Source: Sporothrix humicola (Eukaryota > Ascomycota > Sordariomycetes > Ophiostomatales > Ophiostomataceae). From it: a stretch of 64,000 bases of DNA. Below are positions 1 to 10,595 of the stretch, one piece after another (the first letter of the stretch is position 1; every line of letters begins with the position of its first letter). The translations under genes and the position numbers were made by a program. The stretch spans positions 248,001 to 312,000 of the forward strand of contig WNYE01000030.1 in assembly GCA_021396245.1 (NCBI GenBank), written 5' to 3'. The notes under the pieces are model-generated. The model ran no database searches. It was not told the DNA's origin and was given only the letters and a program-made list of their open reading frames with translations.

Positions 1-891
1 AGACCTGCACGATGACCTCGGTGGAGGGGATGGACCCTGTAAGTCGCTTCATCTCAGACATGGCCTCAAGCGCACGGTCGCAAAGGCCGTCGATGCCCAG
101 GCGGTCGCCAAGCTTCCAGATCGTCACAAGAAGCTCATAGCCAGGGATGCCGAAATCATCCTTATCTGTGCCATTGGGGCTGCCACCTCCATTGATGCTG
201 CCGTTGACGCTGCCGTGTGAATCGGGAACGATGCTGCCCGTGTACAAAAAGTTTTGTATATAAGAAAACGCCTCGGCATCAACATCGCTTAGACGGACAA
301 CGCTCTCAACCACCCCCTCAGCGTCGCGGGCAGTTCCGTTTGCACCGGGTTCTGTGCCATTTGGTTCGTCATTTTTGGAAAAGTAGTCACGAAAGTACCG
401 GCTCCTTGCACAAAGAAAGTCCTTTTGAATACCAAAAGGCTTCTCTTCATTGCCTACGAAAAGGATGACGAAAAACGGGTGGGGGTCCCTGCAAGGGTGA
501 ATTCAATCAATAAAATGAGCTTTTGGACAGGAGGCAGTTTTAAATGGGTAACTTACATCCAGGAGAAGGGTCTTGTCGGCGCAGAGGATGTTTTCGACGC
601 TTCTGGCGTAGCGGGACGTGTCTGCACCATCGGTTCTGAAGGTGTTGGCGGTGCTGGCACTGTCGGTGCAGGTGCCGTAGATGCGGGTGCCGTGGATGCG
701 GGTGTCATAGATGCGGGCGCCGTCAGAGTCGGCTCTGTCGGAGCTGGTGTTGCCGGAGCTTGTTCTGCCGAAGCTTGTACGGCCGGCGATATCGGTGCCG
801 CCGGCACGGGCTGAGCATCGCCTCTGGCCTCGATGACATCAGCCATTGGCTCGGGCTGGTCCGCAGCCATTGCAGGGGCCATATCGGCCAT
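1..891 (-). CDS. BTB/POZ domain protein, 3' end beyond window
   Basis: I read two exons on the minus strand: 557-891 and 1-488, joined across a 68-nt intron (489-556) with donor GTAAGT and acceptor CAG. The join is in phase and gives a continuous frame of about 274 residues that stays open at the left edge. Residues 1-110 are low-complexity, rich in Ala, Pro and Thr, with degenerate TAPAS/TVPAP-type repeats. From residue 112 (MDPHPFFVILFVGNEEKPFG) the sequence is a fungal BTB/POZ fold: a buried first strand, LCARSRYFRDYFSK, VVRLSDVDAEAFSYIQNFLYTG, then LVTIWKLGDRLGIDGLCDRA. Such proteins are protein-interaction or cullin-3 adaptor modules; no specific partner can be named. The insertions between the BTB strands (Gly/Asn-rich) are typical of fungal versions. 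The start at 891 is the first ATG of the open frame; an upstream exon cannot be excluded. Confidence 0.85.
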
Positions 892-2376
892 TATTTTTGG
901 TAGGATCGAGATCGCGGGGTAAAAGTGGTAATAGTAATGCTACAATGCAAGTCAAAGTCAGTAAAGACGAGGTTGTCATGAAAAACGCGCATTGGATAGC
1001 GATGCTGAGATGCAATGTCCCGATACGGCACAATGGCAGAAAGGCAGTTCGTAAACTGCTGCATTCCATTGCGTCTAAATCTTTTCGCGGTCATGTTTGT
1101 TTGGTGTCGCGATGGGAGGTGGCAAGGCAGCCAATTGCAGTCATGCATCGACAAGCAAAGCTCATGCTGTGCATATGCTCGATGCATGAAAACGGCGATG
1201 AATGAGATGGGCAATTGGGAGTGAGAGGGTTAAGGATCACAAACCTTTGTATTAAAATTGATTTCAACGATTCCAGACGTGCAAAGATCCGTCTATAGTC
1301 TTGTGCCAGTTCGTTGGATATCGGGTGGTGCGATGCGAGTGAACTTGTGATGCCAAATCTCAAAACAAAAATTATGAGAATGAGCCCGTCTCGTGACGCG
1401 ACAAGGTCAAGACTGAATGAGGTAGGCGCGTTGCAGGGGTCACTGAGTGAGGGGGGAAGGAGCCACCGATTCCTGGTTCACGAGCGGATAAGCCAAGAGC
1501 ACGAGGGATAAGAAAAGAGATACAAAGTGATGAGTTCGTGATAGGGAAGCACGAGTTTGTGAAATGAAAAGAAGGATAAAAATGGCGAGCAATGGTCTGA
1601 TGAAACGATGAGTGAACCGTTAGCTATGGAAGAAGAGCCGTCTGGTATTTTGGTGAGGGGATGAGTGTACACAGTAGTAAGTACAATTTAGGCAATCTGC
1701 GCTTTCCGAGAGGTACATAGGATAACGTGCAGAATACGTGCGAGCGTAAGTACCATATCACGTGCAACTCCGGAATGAGGGAGGCACGTGACAAACGCAT
1801 TGGATCTTTGTTCACGTGAGAGGACCGATTTCAAAGGGGAAAAAATCAGGTGTTGAGAGGCTTCAATTGAGCTTCATCTATATGATAAAAATAGACCGAG
1901 ACTTTCGCAAAAATAACCTCGTGTGTCGTCGCACTTTGAGCGACAGTTGAACCAAATACGGATGTACACTGAACGGAGTTATCTACAACGAAGATGCTCC
2001 TTCCTTCCGAAATATTACAGACGGAATCACGGCCGGTAGTGCAAAAAGAGGGGATTTCGGGCGTCTTAACTCGCTAAATAAATAAATGCCCCGGTACTAG
2101 AATGTTTTATGCCGTTATCGGGCTAAAACTGGGGTACGTAGTCTCCCTAGGCTTATTTCTGTGCTGCGCCCGGCCAATATCTTGCTACAAGAATATAGGC
2201 AACAGTTTAGCGGAGCTTAAGAGCGAAGCTATGGCCGCAGATCTAACGATGTAAGTGAAGCCATCACCAGTCTATTGTTGTTTATCTTTAGGGCCTACGT
2301 TTCAAACCATTCATTTATTTTATTACTTTATTTTTTATTTTTTTATTTTTTAAAATTGTTCTCCTCCTCCTTTACA
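892..2376. other. Intergenic region between divergent genes
   Basis: About 1.5 kb between the minus-strand BTB gene and the plus-strand gene starting at 2377. I see only short open frames with no recognisable domain. The stretch just before 2377 (about 2290-2375) is strongly T-rich and then CT-rich, as expected for a fungal promoter and 5' leader. Nothing else stands out. Confidence 0.6.
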
Positions 2377-3243
2377 ATGATCTCCAACGAAAAGAACGGC
2401 GGCAGCAACGGTCCGCCGCCTCTGCCAGCTCGTCCCACCTCGCCCTCGGCATCAGCATTTGGCGGGTTCGGTGGTTTTGCCGCGGCCTCGTCCAGCTCAC
2501 TTAACGTGAACTCGCCTGGCAGCCCCGCCAGTACACCCGGGGCGGGGCCTAGCAACAGCTCTGCCATGCTTCGCCTGAACCGCCAGCACGAACGTCTCAT
2601 CCTCGAGCTTCTGCCGTTCAAGGACGATACGCAGTTCCGCGAGTGGATCACGTTTCTCGAGGGCGACTGGCAGGAGTACTGCAAGGACTACTTGGACCCA
2701 CGCTACGTCTATGGAAGCGAACTGCCCAGCGATCCCGAGCCAGACAAGGCAACAACTGCACAGCGGGCCAAGGATGCCATCAACAACAGGTCGCCCATCT
2801 TCTTGGCATACCACCCAGACAAGACGACGTGGACACCCGAAGACCATGCCGTGCGCTTCGTGGTGACGGCCATTTCAGACAGTCTTTTGCGCAAAACATG
2901 GGGCGAGCGTGACTGGCGGAAACGGCCGCTCGAGATCGCAAAGGCAGTGTACGAGGTTTTGAGCTACAGGCGGGATGGAGATTTCCGTTACCGTCAGCAG
3001 CAGTGGGCAATGCGGCAAGGCCAGCAGCAAACCACTCGGCCAGAGCAGCAGCAGAAGCTGCAGCTGCAGACTCCTGCACCAGCCCAGACAGCACAATTGA
3101 CAGCTGAACAAGAGGAAATAGCTGCTCTGGAGAGATACAGTCGCCAACACCAGGGGTTTGCCGAAGAGAGAACTCCAGTGTACCGCCCTCACACCGATGA
3201 GACAATGAACGACAACCCGCCCCCACCAGGATACAGTGCATAG
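2377..3243 (+). CDS. Unrecognised 288-residue Q-rich hypothetical protein
   Basis: Single open exon. The frame extends upstream to 2275 through a T-rich stretch coding a run of Phe/Leu, which looks like untranslated leader. I therefore place the start at the ATG at 2377, giving a protein beginning MISNEKNGGSNG. Residues 1-65 are Pro/Ser/Gly-rich and disordered. Residues 70-200 look folded: helical and rich in Trp and charged residues, with LNRQHERLILELLPFKDD, FREWITFLEGDWQEY, a segment SPIFLAYHPDKTTWTPEDHAVRFV and RKTWGERDWRKRPLEIAKAVYE. Residues 205-250 are Gln-rich, and the end is a PPPPGYSA motif. I do not recognise a family. There is no signal peptide or membrane segment, so a nuclear or cytosolic location is more likely. 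Codon use is GC-rich like the neighbouring real genes, which supports it being coding. Confidence 0.7.
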   Translation: MISNEKNGGSNGPPPLPARPTSPSASAFGGFGGFAAASSSSLNVNSPGSPASTPGAGPSNSSAMLRLNRQHERLILELLPFKDDTQFREWITFLEGDWQEYCKDYLDPRYVYGSELPSDPEPDKATTAQRAKDAINNRSPIFLAYHPDKTTWTPEDHAVRFVVTAISDSLLRKTWGERDWRKRPLEIAKAVYEVLSYRRDGDFRYRQQQWAMRQGQQQTTRPEQQQKLQLQTPAPAQTAQLTAEQEEIAALERYSRQHQGFAEERTPVYRPHTDETMNDNPPPPGYSA

Positions 3244-5245
3244 GTTGCGAAGGGATTGCAGCCTATCCAGAAACCATGCGGTGCGTTGTGATGATGTACT
3301 GTATTGTCCCTTGTTGAGGTTTTTCTTGGATTTTGTGTTTGTTCTTCTCCCCATCGTTTGTTATTTTTCCTGGCTATTAATGAGAGCGTAAGATACATGA
3401 TGCTGCTTGTATTCCAGCCAGTATGCGTAGTAGATACTTCAAATTGATAACTCTAAGTTGACATGATACATTATGAACCACGGTCGCTCCGACATGATAT
3501 CTGGAAACGAAACGAAACATATGTTTTGCCTGTACGACAGCGGTAAAGCCTAAACGTTTGTGCGAACAAAGTCCGGGAGAATGGGGTTTGATACGGCCGG
3601 GCTGGCATGAAACAGTTTGATCAGTTCCATGCTTTCTTGTGCTGGCTTCGTGGCAGGAGATCGGGTAAATATGTACACCATACGCTTCCTAGTAAGAAGT
3701 CATGTGAATCGTACAATAACTTGAAGTAAACAAGAAATCGGCACGGAAAATCACATTCTTGCGATGCCTTGATAAGGGACGAGGGACGAGGGAGCGTTGC
3801 GTCAGCCCTGTTGTGTGCAAATCCTCAATTGCAGGCACGAGGACATAGCAAACTGTTCCGCTCTGATCGGAGAAAAACAGAAGAGTGACAAAAGCAAGGC
3901 AAATCGCGATGTGCGCGGATCGGCAGGTCCCCAAGGGAGGAGGAGCGGCGATCGACAAAACCCCCCCTTCTCACACACCTCTCCCAGGAAACGAGGAAAC
4001 GGACAACTGCCGTTTAATGCCGTGTTCGTATTGGCTGGTCTGTCGTGTGGTTGGAGGTCCAACGGAAAACAGTGCTCGTGTTTGCAAAGGGGACCTAGAT
4101 CGACAGGTTCAATGAAGAATATTATGGCCCTTTTGCGCATCGTCTCAGTTGCCCTTTCACAACGGACAGAAAAAAAATATTCAAACAGCCTTTCCCAGGG
4201 CTTCTTAATGTCCCTTAAATAAAAAATAGCAAATCCAATGAACTGCTTAATTGCCATTGAAACATCAATCACCATTTCATTTTCGTTGCTGTCCGGTCTT
4301 CAATTGATATCCTCGTACCAAATGCGCTTTTACACGGAAGGAGTACATGAGAACTGATCGCACATGATCTTCATTCTTTCAACTTTCCTTCCCCTTCCAC
4401 TGTGTTCGACTCCCTCACAGGGCATGTTACAGGCACACAGGCACGGCATCACTTGGTCACAAGCATAGATTCACAGAGACAGAGGGACACAAGAAAAGGT
4501 TATGTGCAATGTCAGACGTTACAATTTTCTTTTTCTCCGAGTAAATATCAAATAAAAAGTAAAATAGGGAACCGAGAAAGTAGATCAAGGCGTGTGGGGG
4601 TTGTGTAGCTGTCCATACGAGGCAAGCCTCACACGAGACAGACATACACAGAAAAATAAACAATAAGCTTCGCCAACAGCAGTGATATCAAATATAGTTA
4701 AATGGGTAAAAAAGATTTGTCCTAGGACAGTGGGGAAGCAGACTATTCATGTCCTCTTGCTTGCCGGCATGCATTGACCTCGCGGTCAGCAACACGCACA
4801 ACAAAAAAGAGGGCATGAAAGAACTGCTCACTCCCATGGTATCATAGACGAAGAAGTGAAAAAAGGAAAGAAGAAACCAAGAAGAAAATGCAAGAAACCC
4901 CCAGTAAATAAAAAACCAAGCCAACTCCTCAGCCAGATGTGAAGATGCGTGTTCTTGTCATCGAATATATTGCGATGCGGCTAGCCTGCATACGCAAACT
5001 CACCAAGCAATTGCAAACATCCGACAGAGCACATAAAAAAAGAGTAGAAAGAAGGGGGTGTGACGGGTCGAATAAGAAGAGGCCGAGAGGGAAAGGGTGT
5101 GTTGTCTCGGGGAGGAGAAGGACGACGCTTGATTGTTCCTTTTAAAGGGGTTTGAAAAGGTGATTCGTTTGTCTCGTGAACGCGTAGCATCCGTTGGCGG
5201 ATAGAAGAAGAAAAGTGGTTAGGTATGGAGAGAAGAGTACTGCAT
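3244..5245. other. Intergenic region between convergent genes
   Basis: About 2 kb between the convergent genes at 2377-3243 and 5246-5983. It holds only short, unconserved-looking open frames on both strands and T- or A-rich runs such as 4540-4565 and 4855-4920. No gene, tRNA or repeat can be supported. Confidence 0.55.
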
Positions 5246-5983
5246 TTACAGCAGGAAGGTGAATGCAGCGGCCAGGAGGGCAGCGGCAGCACCGGCGGGC
5301 TTGATGAAGCCACCAGCGCTGGTCGCAACCTGAGAGTTGGTGGGCGACGGGCCACCGCGCGAGGTGGTGAAGTTGTTGGCCTGGGTGGGGATGGTGCCGG
5401 CCGAGGTCAGGCACGACGTGGTCGTCAGGCTGGTCGTGTACGAGGTAACGACGGTCTCGTTGCCCTTGTGGCCATGGTGAGTCGGCTTGGCATCGGTGGT
5501 GCTGGTAGTGTTGGCAGCGACCGAAGAAGACGAGATAATCGACGACGAGGTCGACGTCGGCTTGGCGGTCTCGCGGGTCAGGCCGCCGGTGACGTGGTAG
5601 GCAGCGGCGCACTCCTCCAGGGACTGGCTGTCGGGGCAGCACACGGTCTCGCCCTTCTTGGTGCCGGAGCAGTAGTAGCCGGCGTCGCACGAGTTGCCAG
5701 AACCGTCGGGGCAGCAGACCTGCTGGTTGCTGGGGTCGTAGCAGTGGATGGCGTCGTCGGTCGACGAGCACGTCTCGTAGCCGGCACCGCAAGCCTGGGC
5801 GCAGGTCTCGCCGAGACCGCAGTAGCTCTGGGACGGGCTGTAGCTATCAGCGCCGTCACGGCGAACACCGAACAGGTCGCGGACGGACATGATCTTGCGG
5901 GTGGCGGCGTAGGGCTGCGGCTCAGCCACGGCCTGCGAGGCGGCGGCCAGGATGGCCAGGGCGGTCGACGTCTTGAAAAGCAT
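5246..5983 (-). CDS. Secreted Cys-rich GPI-anchored cell-wall or plasma-membrane protein
   Basis: Intronless 245-residue protein. Residues 1-20 form a signal peptide (MLFKTSTALAILAAASQAVA) with an A-V-A cleavage site. A dibasic R41-R42 could be a Kex2 site. Residues 55-125 hold twelve cysteines (55, 61, 65, 72, 81, 90, 91, 99, 105, 115, 116, 125), including two CC pairs, suggesting a compact disulphide domain. Residues 132-215 are Ser/Thr-rich and likely O-mannosylated, with N-x-S/T sites. The C-terminus is a small-residue/hydrophobic tail (AGAAAALLAAAFTFLL) typical of a GPI-attachment signal. Proteins of this layout are common in Sordariomycete cell walls but I cannot assign a reaction. The gene is preceded, on its own strand, by a leader of about 620 nt that lacks ATG (see separate entry). 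Confidence 0.88.
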   Translation of the reverse strand: MLFKTSTALAILAAASQAVAEPQPYAATRKIMSVRDLFGVRRDGADSYSPSQSYCGLGETCAQACGAGYETCSSTDDAIHCYDPSNQQVCCPDGSGNSCDAGYYCSGTKKGETVCCPDSQSLEECAAAYHVTGGLTRETAKPTSTSSSIISSSSVAANTTSTTDAKPTHHGHKGNETVVTSYTTSLTTTSCLTSAGTIPTQANNFTTSRGGPSPTNSQVATSAGGFIKPAGAAAALLAAAFTFLL

Positions 5984-6608
5984 TGTGTCGGTTTATGTAT
6001 CGAGAATCGAAAGATCAAGCGAGTGGGATCGTAATGTTGTTTGTTCGTTGCAGAGAAAAGAGTCGTCGTTTGTTCGAAGCCGTGCGAAACGTCGAGTTCG
6101 TCGGGCGCGCGTGAGAAAAAGAGAGAGACTGGTCGGAACCGAAGAAAAATGCAGAAGAGAATGAATGGCGCGAGCAATGAAATACTCTGGAAAAGCAAGG
6201 CGCAAAAGAGCGAGAGACGATGCAAACGAAAGATGCGACAACGAAGGACGAGAAAATACAGAAAAGGAGTGTAAAGGGGGGGAAGAGGGTAGAAGACGGA
6301 AGGATCAGGAAGGGAACAGGGCGAGCAATGGCCAGAGAGAGAAAACAGAGTGCCGCAAAACCCCCAGAAAGGGGAAAAACAAGGAATCACAGGCGGCAGG
6401 TGTGACCCAGCAGCGGTGGGAGAGTGGGTGCGCGGCGAGTGTGTGTACCTACGAGAGAAAGAGGGAAAGCGCAACAGGGGACCAGATGAAAGGACCCACA
6501 CACGCGAAAATAATATCAACGGCGTGGGACGTACCTGGTAATACCAGCGATTGTTGTCCTCTCAAGGTAGCCACAATGGGAAAAGAGTGGGGCGCTTGCC
6601 GTGGCAGG
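5984..6608 (-). promoter_or_regulatory. ATG-free pyrimidine-rich 5' leader of the GPI-protein gene
   Basis: Read on the minus strand, this 625-nt stretch directly upstream of the start codon contains no ATG at all (no CAT on the plus strand until 6609-6611) and is dominated by C and T, especially 6060-6480. At random about ten ATGs would be expected. Absence of upstream ATG plus CT-richness is what a long translated-mRNA leader looks like. The exact transcription start, or an intron inside the leader, cannot be determined from sequence alone. Confidence 0.5.
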
Positions 6609-9479
6609 CATGGACCAGTACCTCGAGAGTACACAGGGCCCCCGTCGGTTTTCTTGGTGTGCTTGGTTTGCTTGGCCTGTTCGCTGCCATCTGCCTCCCT
6701 TAATTTCACCAGAACAGGCCAGGGTCGGCGTCTTTTCTCGTCTTTTTCTCGTGTTTTGCTTCGTGCGCGTACCACCAGAAGAGGGGCTGCTCCCTGTTCT
6801 GATCTCTATTTTGTTCGTAAAACTGCGGGAAAATAGGGCCGTGCAACGCAGTTTGTGCGCCACCGCCGCAGAATGGCTCTTCCTGCTGCCGATGGGATCT
6901 GGTAAAAACCACGGTGCATCTGGAAGAAGAAAATAACAAAAAGCCTTCACCGTGAGATGCAAAGATGCCTCAAGGCAAAAGACAGTGACAAGTACCCACA
7001 AAGTATCTTTTGTGCCTCAGTCGTTCCTGCTTCTTTCCGACGGGATGTGGGCTACCTGTCGTCGGCGGCGTTCCTGGGCAGGTGCGATCGTCGAAATCCC
7101 AGTCCGTGAGGCAAAAACAGCCCAAATCGACTTAGGTTCCAGTCGCACCTGCAGGCTTTTCTGCTGAATTTTCAAGCATCGAGGCCTGGATTGGCCAGTT
7201 GCGAGTCATAATGCGAAAGAATTTTCTTCATTCTTTTCTGCCGCCTTCCTCGTCTTTCCTATTCTGTCAGTCATCTGCACGATTGTGTGTGTCGTGTGTC
7301 GTGGCAAGTGCGGCCAGCGCAGCCATTCTGCGTTGGCATTGTTCGCACTTTCCAGACTTCCAACGCAGCCTTCAAAAACTCGTACTTCACAGTTCCTTCC
7401 TTCTAGCCGTTCGTATTGTGGCACAGGAAAGCGAGGAGAGAGAATGGGGGCGGTCACAGCCTCAACACGGAACATTGTCGAGGTGTAAAAAAAAAGCAAC
7501 TTCTGTTGGCCCGTTGGCCACCCATTTTACCCAGTGAGTGAGGCGGGACGTGAAACGAGGGAAATCTCACAAAGAAACGGAAAATCAGAAACATCGTGGC
7601 GGGCGGCTCCAAAGAGCAAACGCTGGGACCGCTACCAGGTTTCGCTCGCTCCTTCGAGAGATCTCACCACGGGGGCGTTGTCCCGCACTTCGATCTCAGT
7701 TTTAATTGATTTCCTGCCCCCATAATATCTTACTTAAGATATGACTACGAGGCATGAAAACACTTTAACTTGGATATCGTGAGTTGTTGGACACCCACGT
7801 TCTAGAACGACACTTGCTCCTTCCCTAGCTATCTCTCAATTCTTCGTGGCACTTGCCTGATTTTGTCGTCCTCATCTCCGAACGCGCCAAATGGCTTCGG
7901 TAGGCTAATCCCCTCCTGCCTATCGCTCTTTTCTTTGGGGGCATTTGTCCACTCCAATATGGGGAGAATGGGAAAATGGGCGGGTTCGCTGTTGCTGGGC
8001 TGTCGATTTTTTCCTCGTCGCAGAAGCAGTCCAATTTAACCCTTTTGCACCGTTGCAAGTACTCTCTGCGTACCTGTCGCATTCTCCCGACGGGCACCAT
8101 CTTTTTACGCTGTTGGGGAGGCGTTTTCTTTGGGGAACTGCTGCAGACAGCCAATCAGCGGCGACGGGTACCTGGCATAGCGCAGGACAGAAGAAAAGAA
8201 GGTGCGACCGGTCGCCGCTTGTTGCACTTGCAGCAGTCTGTTGGCTGGCTGGTCCCGTTAGGTGTGACCCGTAATTTTAAGCTCTGAGGCCCTCTAATTG
8301 GCCGCACTTCGGGGCAGCGTACTTACGTAATTTTGGCTTTTGACTGTCTTGCCTGTCAAAACGAGTCAAAAAACGCCCTCCACCAATTTGTTTCACCGGA
8401 ATGTTGGCCATGACCGGGACGACTTTTGACTGGCAGCCTTTTAAATGACTTTCTTTTTCTGCCGTCGATATTTTCTCGGTGCATTGTTGCCTCGCGACAC
8501 TGGTTGAATTCTTCGCGGTGAGCAGCCTATGAAAGCGAATGACACAAGAATTTTCAGGAACAATGAAAGCGCCACAAGAGCGCGTTCAGTCGTCACTATT
8601 GCCACGTCCATTCCCAGCCGCAGAGCAAAGTATGACGGAATATATAGATTTCACGGCATCTATTAAATTCTGACCGACGCCAAAAGCAGCGAATAGGGCC
8701 TCTAGATATTTATATCCATCTCAAAATTGAAAGGCTCGGTTCATACGATGTACGGTGAAGCTGAGAGGCACCTGAAAGGAAGGGGGCCTTTCGTTCCACG
8801 ATACGTGCCTTTAGAAAGGGGCCTATCAGGTCTATTAGTTGTATTAGATCGCATACTGTCGCCATTTTCATCTCATTCTTCAGGCGTATTAATCATCATC
8901 TGATATGAGTGGACTTACCTATCATCTCCAACAAGGTGTAATGTTATGCTGAAAAGTTGCACAGAGAAAAAGAAAGAAAGAAAGAAAAGAAACACTCCTG
9001 ACCCCCCGGCCATTTTCCCTTTGACACATATTTTATTTTCGGATCTTCTTTCCTCGAGACGTCAAGCGCTCGTGATTTGGCCTCAAAATCCAGGCATATC
9101 GCTTTTTCTTGGACATTCTGTGAGAACTATGTGTGCTGCACACAAGCTTTGTGCTTGAGAGAAATGCCCAGGAGATCGACTAGAGTAATGTCTCCCTAAT
9201 TTCACTCACATTACCACTCTGAATAAAGCGTATGGTTGCTATTTGGCCAAGGGCTTGGTATTTGCTAGTTGGGAGATGGCCATAGGCGATTTCTTGCCCG
9301 GAACTTTGTGTTCCTGAGGTGGCATCCTCAGTCCGGCGTCCTCCATAGTTTTGATTTTCGTAGTCGGGAATTCTCAATTGACATAGCGCTTTTCCGTTCG
9401 TCCATGGTAACGGCTTATTACATGGATGTACTTTATTGTACGACGTATCAGTGTATGAGATCGTAGCACCTGTTGCATG

Positions 9480-9830
9480 AATTCATTGGGAGTGATGACA
9501 TCTCAATTTATGACAGTAGCATCTATCATAAATTTTCATTTATCGCGTGTTTTCCCTCGTTGTTCATGATCAGATTTTAATTTTATACAGTAGTTTTTCA
9601 TCTCTATATTTTTATAATTTATTCAGTAATATTTTCAGCTGAGATTTACTCGGGGGGGGGGGGGGGGTTTAAAAAAAACTAGTATATAAATAATGAAGCA
9701 AAAAAATAAAAATAAAAAACAAACATTAACATACATGTATTCGGTAATCTACATAAATCTTACTCAAGAACATATATACAAATACGGTAAAATAATAGAT
9801 CAAACACAGCCAGAGCTTATCTATAGATGC
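9480..9830. other. AT-rich island
   Basis: This stretch is visibly much richer in A and T than its surroundings, with runs such as ATATTTTTATAATTTATT and long A-rich blocks at 9685-9725. It has no coding potential. It could be a decayed repeat, a replication-origin-like element or an inserted AT-rich fragment; the sequence alone does not decide. Confidence 0.45.
9652..9667 (+). repeat. Homopolymer run of 16 G
   Basis: Sixteen consecutive G residues lie inside an AT-rich island and are followed by TTT and a run of A. A run like this is either a true mutational expansion or a sequencing/assembly weak point. A G-run of this length could form a G-quadruplex. Confidence 0.9.
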
Positions 9831-10570
9831 TGATAGTGTTTTCACCTCTCTTTTTGAGACCTTAGTTACATGTCCGCCCACGGATGCTACATCTCAAAGC
9901 GGTCCATGAAGGTAGATAAGAAGCAAGAAGACCCCTTAGGTGTACCGAGATAGCCGCAACATCATCATCACCAAGCGTATATATGAGCTACGCTGCAGAG
10001 CAAGTAACTGCAAATACCATGATCCATACGCACGTCACCATACCCCATGCCTCCCGCCATAATCACATTGTTTTGCCTGTTAAAATGTATCTTCTCGCCA
10101 TGGTGGGGATGTTTATTTGGTGACCCCTCATACCCCCAGAGTACGCGTGGCCTCACCACATATTTAAAATTATGCTTCCCCAGTGAGTTCAGAGCCACAA
10201 GTTAAACAAGCACGTTAACGCGCGTACGGGACGGGAAAATTATGTGACATTTGGGCTGGCTACAAGTATCTTCAGTTGTCTGAGTAGGGCACATAATATT
10301 TATCAACTGGAGCGGCGAACTTGGTTCTTGATACGAATCACACACTCATCTTGTTGATATCCACCACTGCCTTACCCGCACCTTGCAAGGGTGAATAAAG
10401 ATGCAATCATACCACGACGTGCCTGATAAATGGCGAGGGCCAAGTTTCTGAGCCCTCTCAACAGACTGTACGAAGCTCGCGTTTTTCACTGTCTAGTTTT
10501 GATTTATTGAACGTATCTCATTGCATTGTTTTGTCATGATATATCGTGTCTATGTCCCCTTCATTACTCA

Positions 10571-10589
10571 GCCTGGCGTGTTGCCAGGC
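10571..10589 (-). terminator. Perfect 7-bp stem-loop just downstream of the RAD55-like stop
   Basis: GCCTGGC and GCCAGGC form a perfect 7-bp stem around a 5-nt loop (GTGTT on the plus strand), ending six bases from the stop codon at 10596. In the mRNA it would be a 3'-UTR hairpin. Fungal genes do not terminate by bacterial-type hairpins, so a role in mRNA stability or processing is only a guess; 'terminator' is used here merely as the closest category. Confidence 0.35.
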
Positions 10590-10595
10590 CCCCGC

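Larger units (their letters stand above)
6609..10570. other. Intergenic region without supported genes
   Basis: About 4 kb with only short open frames in all directions and no recognisable protein. The left part (6600-8300) has mixed composition and probably includes promoter sequence of the GPI-protein gene. The part from 9480 to 9830 is an AT-rich island with a poly-G run (separate entries). The last part is the downstream flank of the RAD55-like gene. Confidence 0.5.

Noticed and set aside
5578..6519. Minus-strand frame of 313 codons overlapping the GPI-protein gene
   Set aside because: It is an out-of-frame shadow that runs through the pyrimidine-rich leader and the coding exon; no domain, and the 245-residue frame has clear signal peptide, Cys pattern and GPI tail.
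6165..6836. Plus-strand 223-codon frame rich in Lys, Arg and Glu
   Set aside because: It is the purine-rich complement of the GPI gene's CT-rich leader; composition explains the open frame and no domain is visible.
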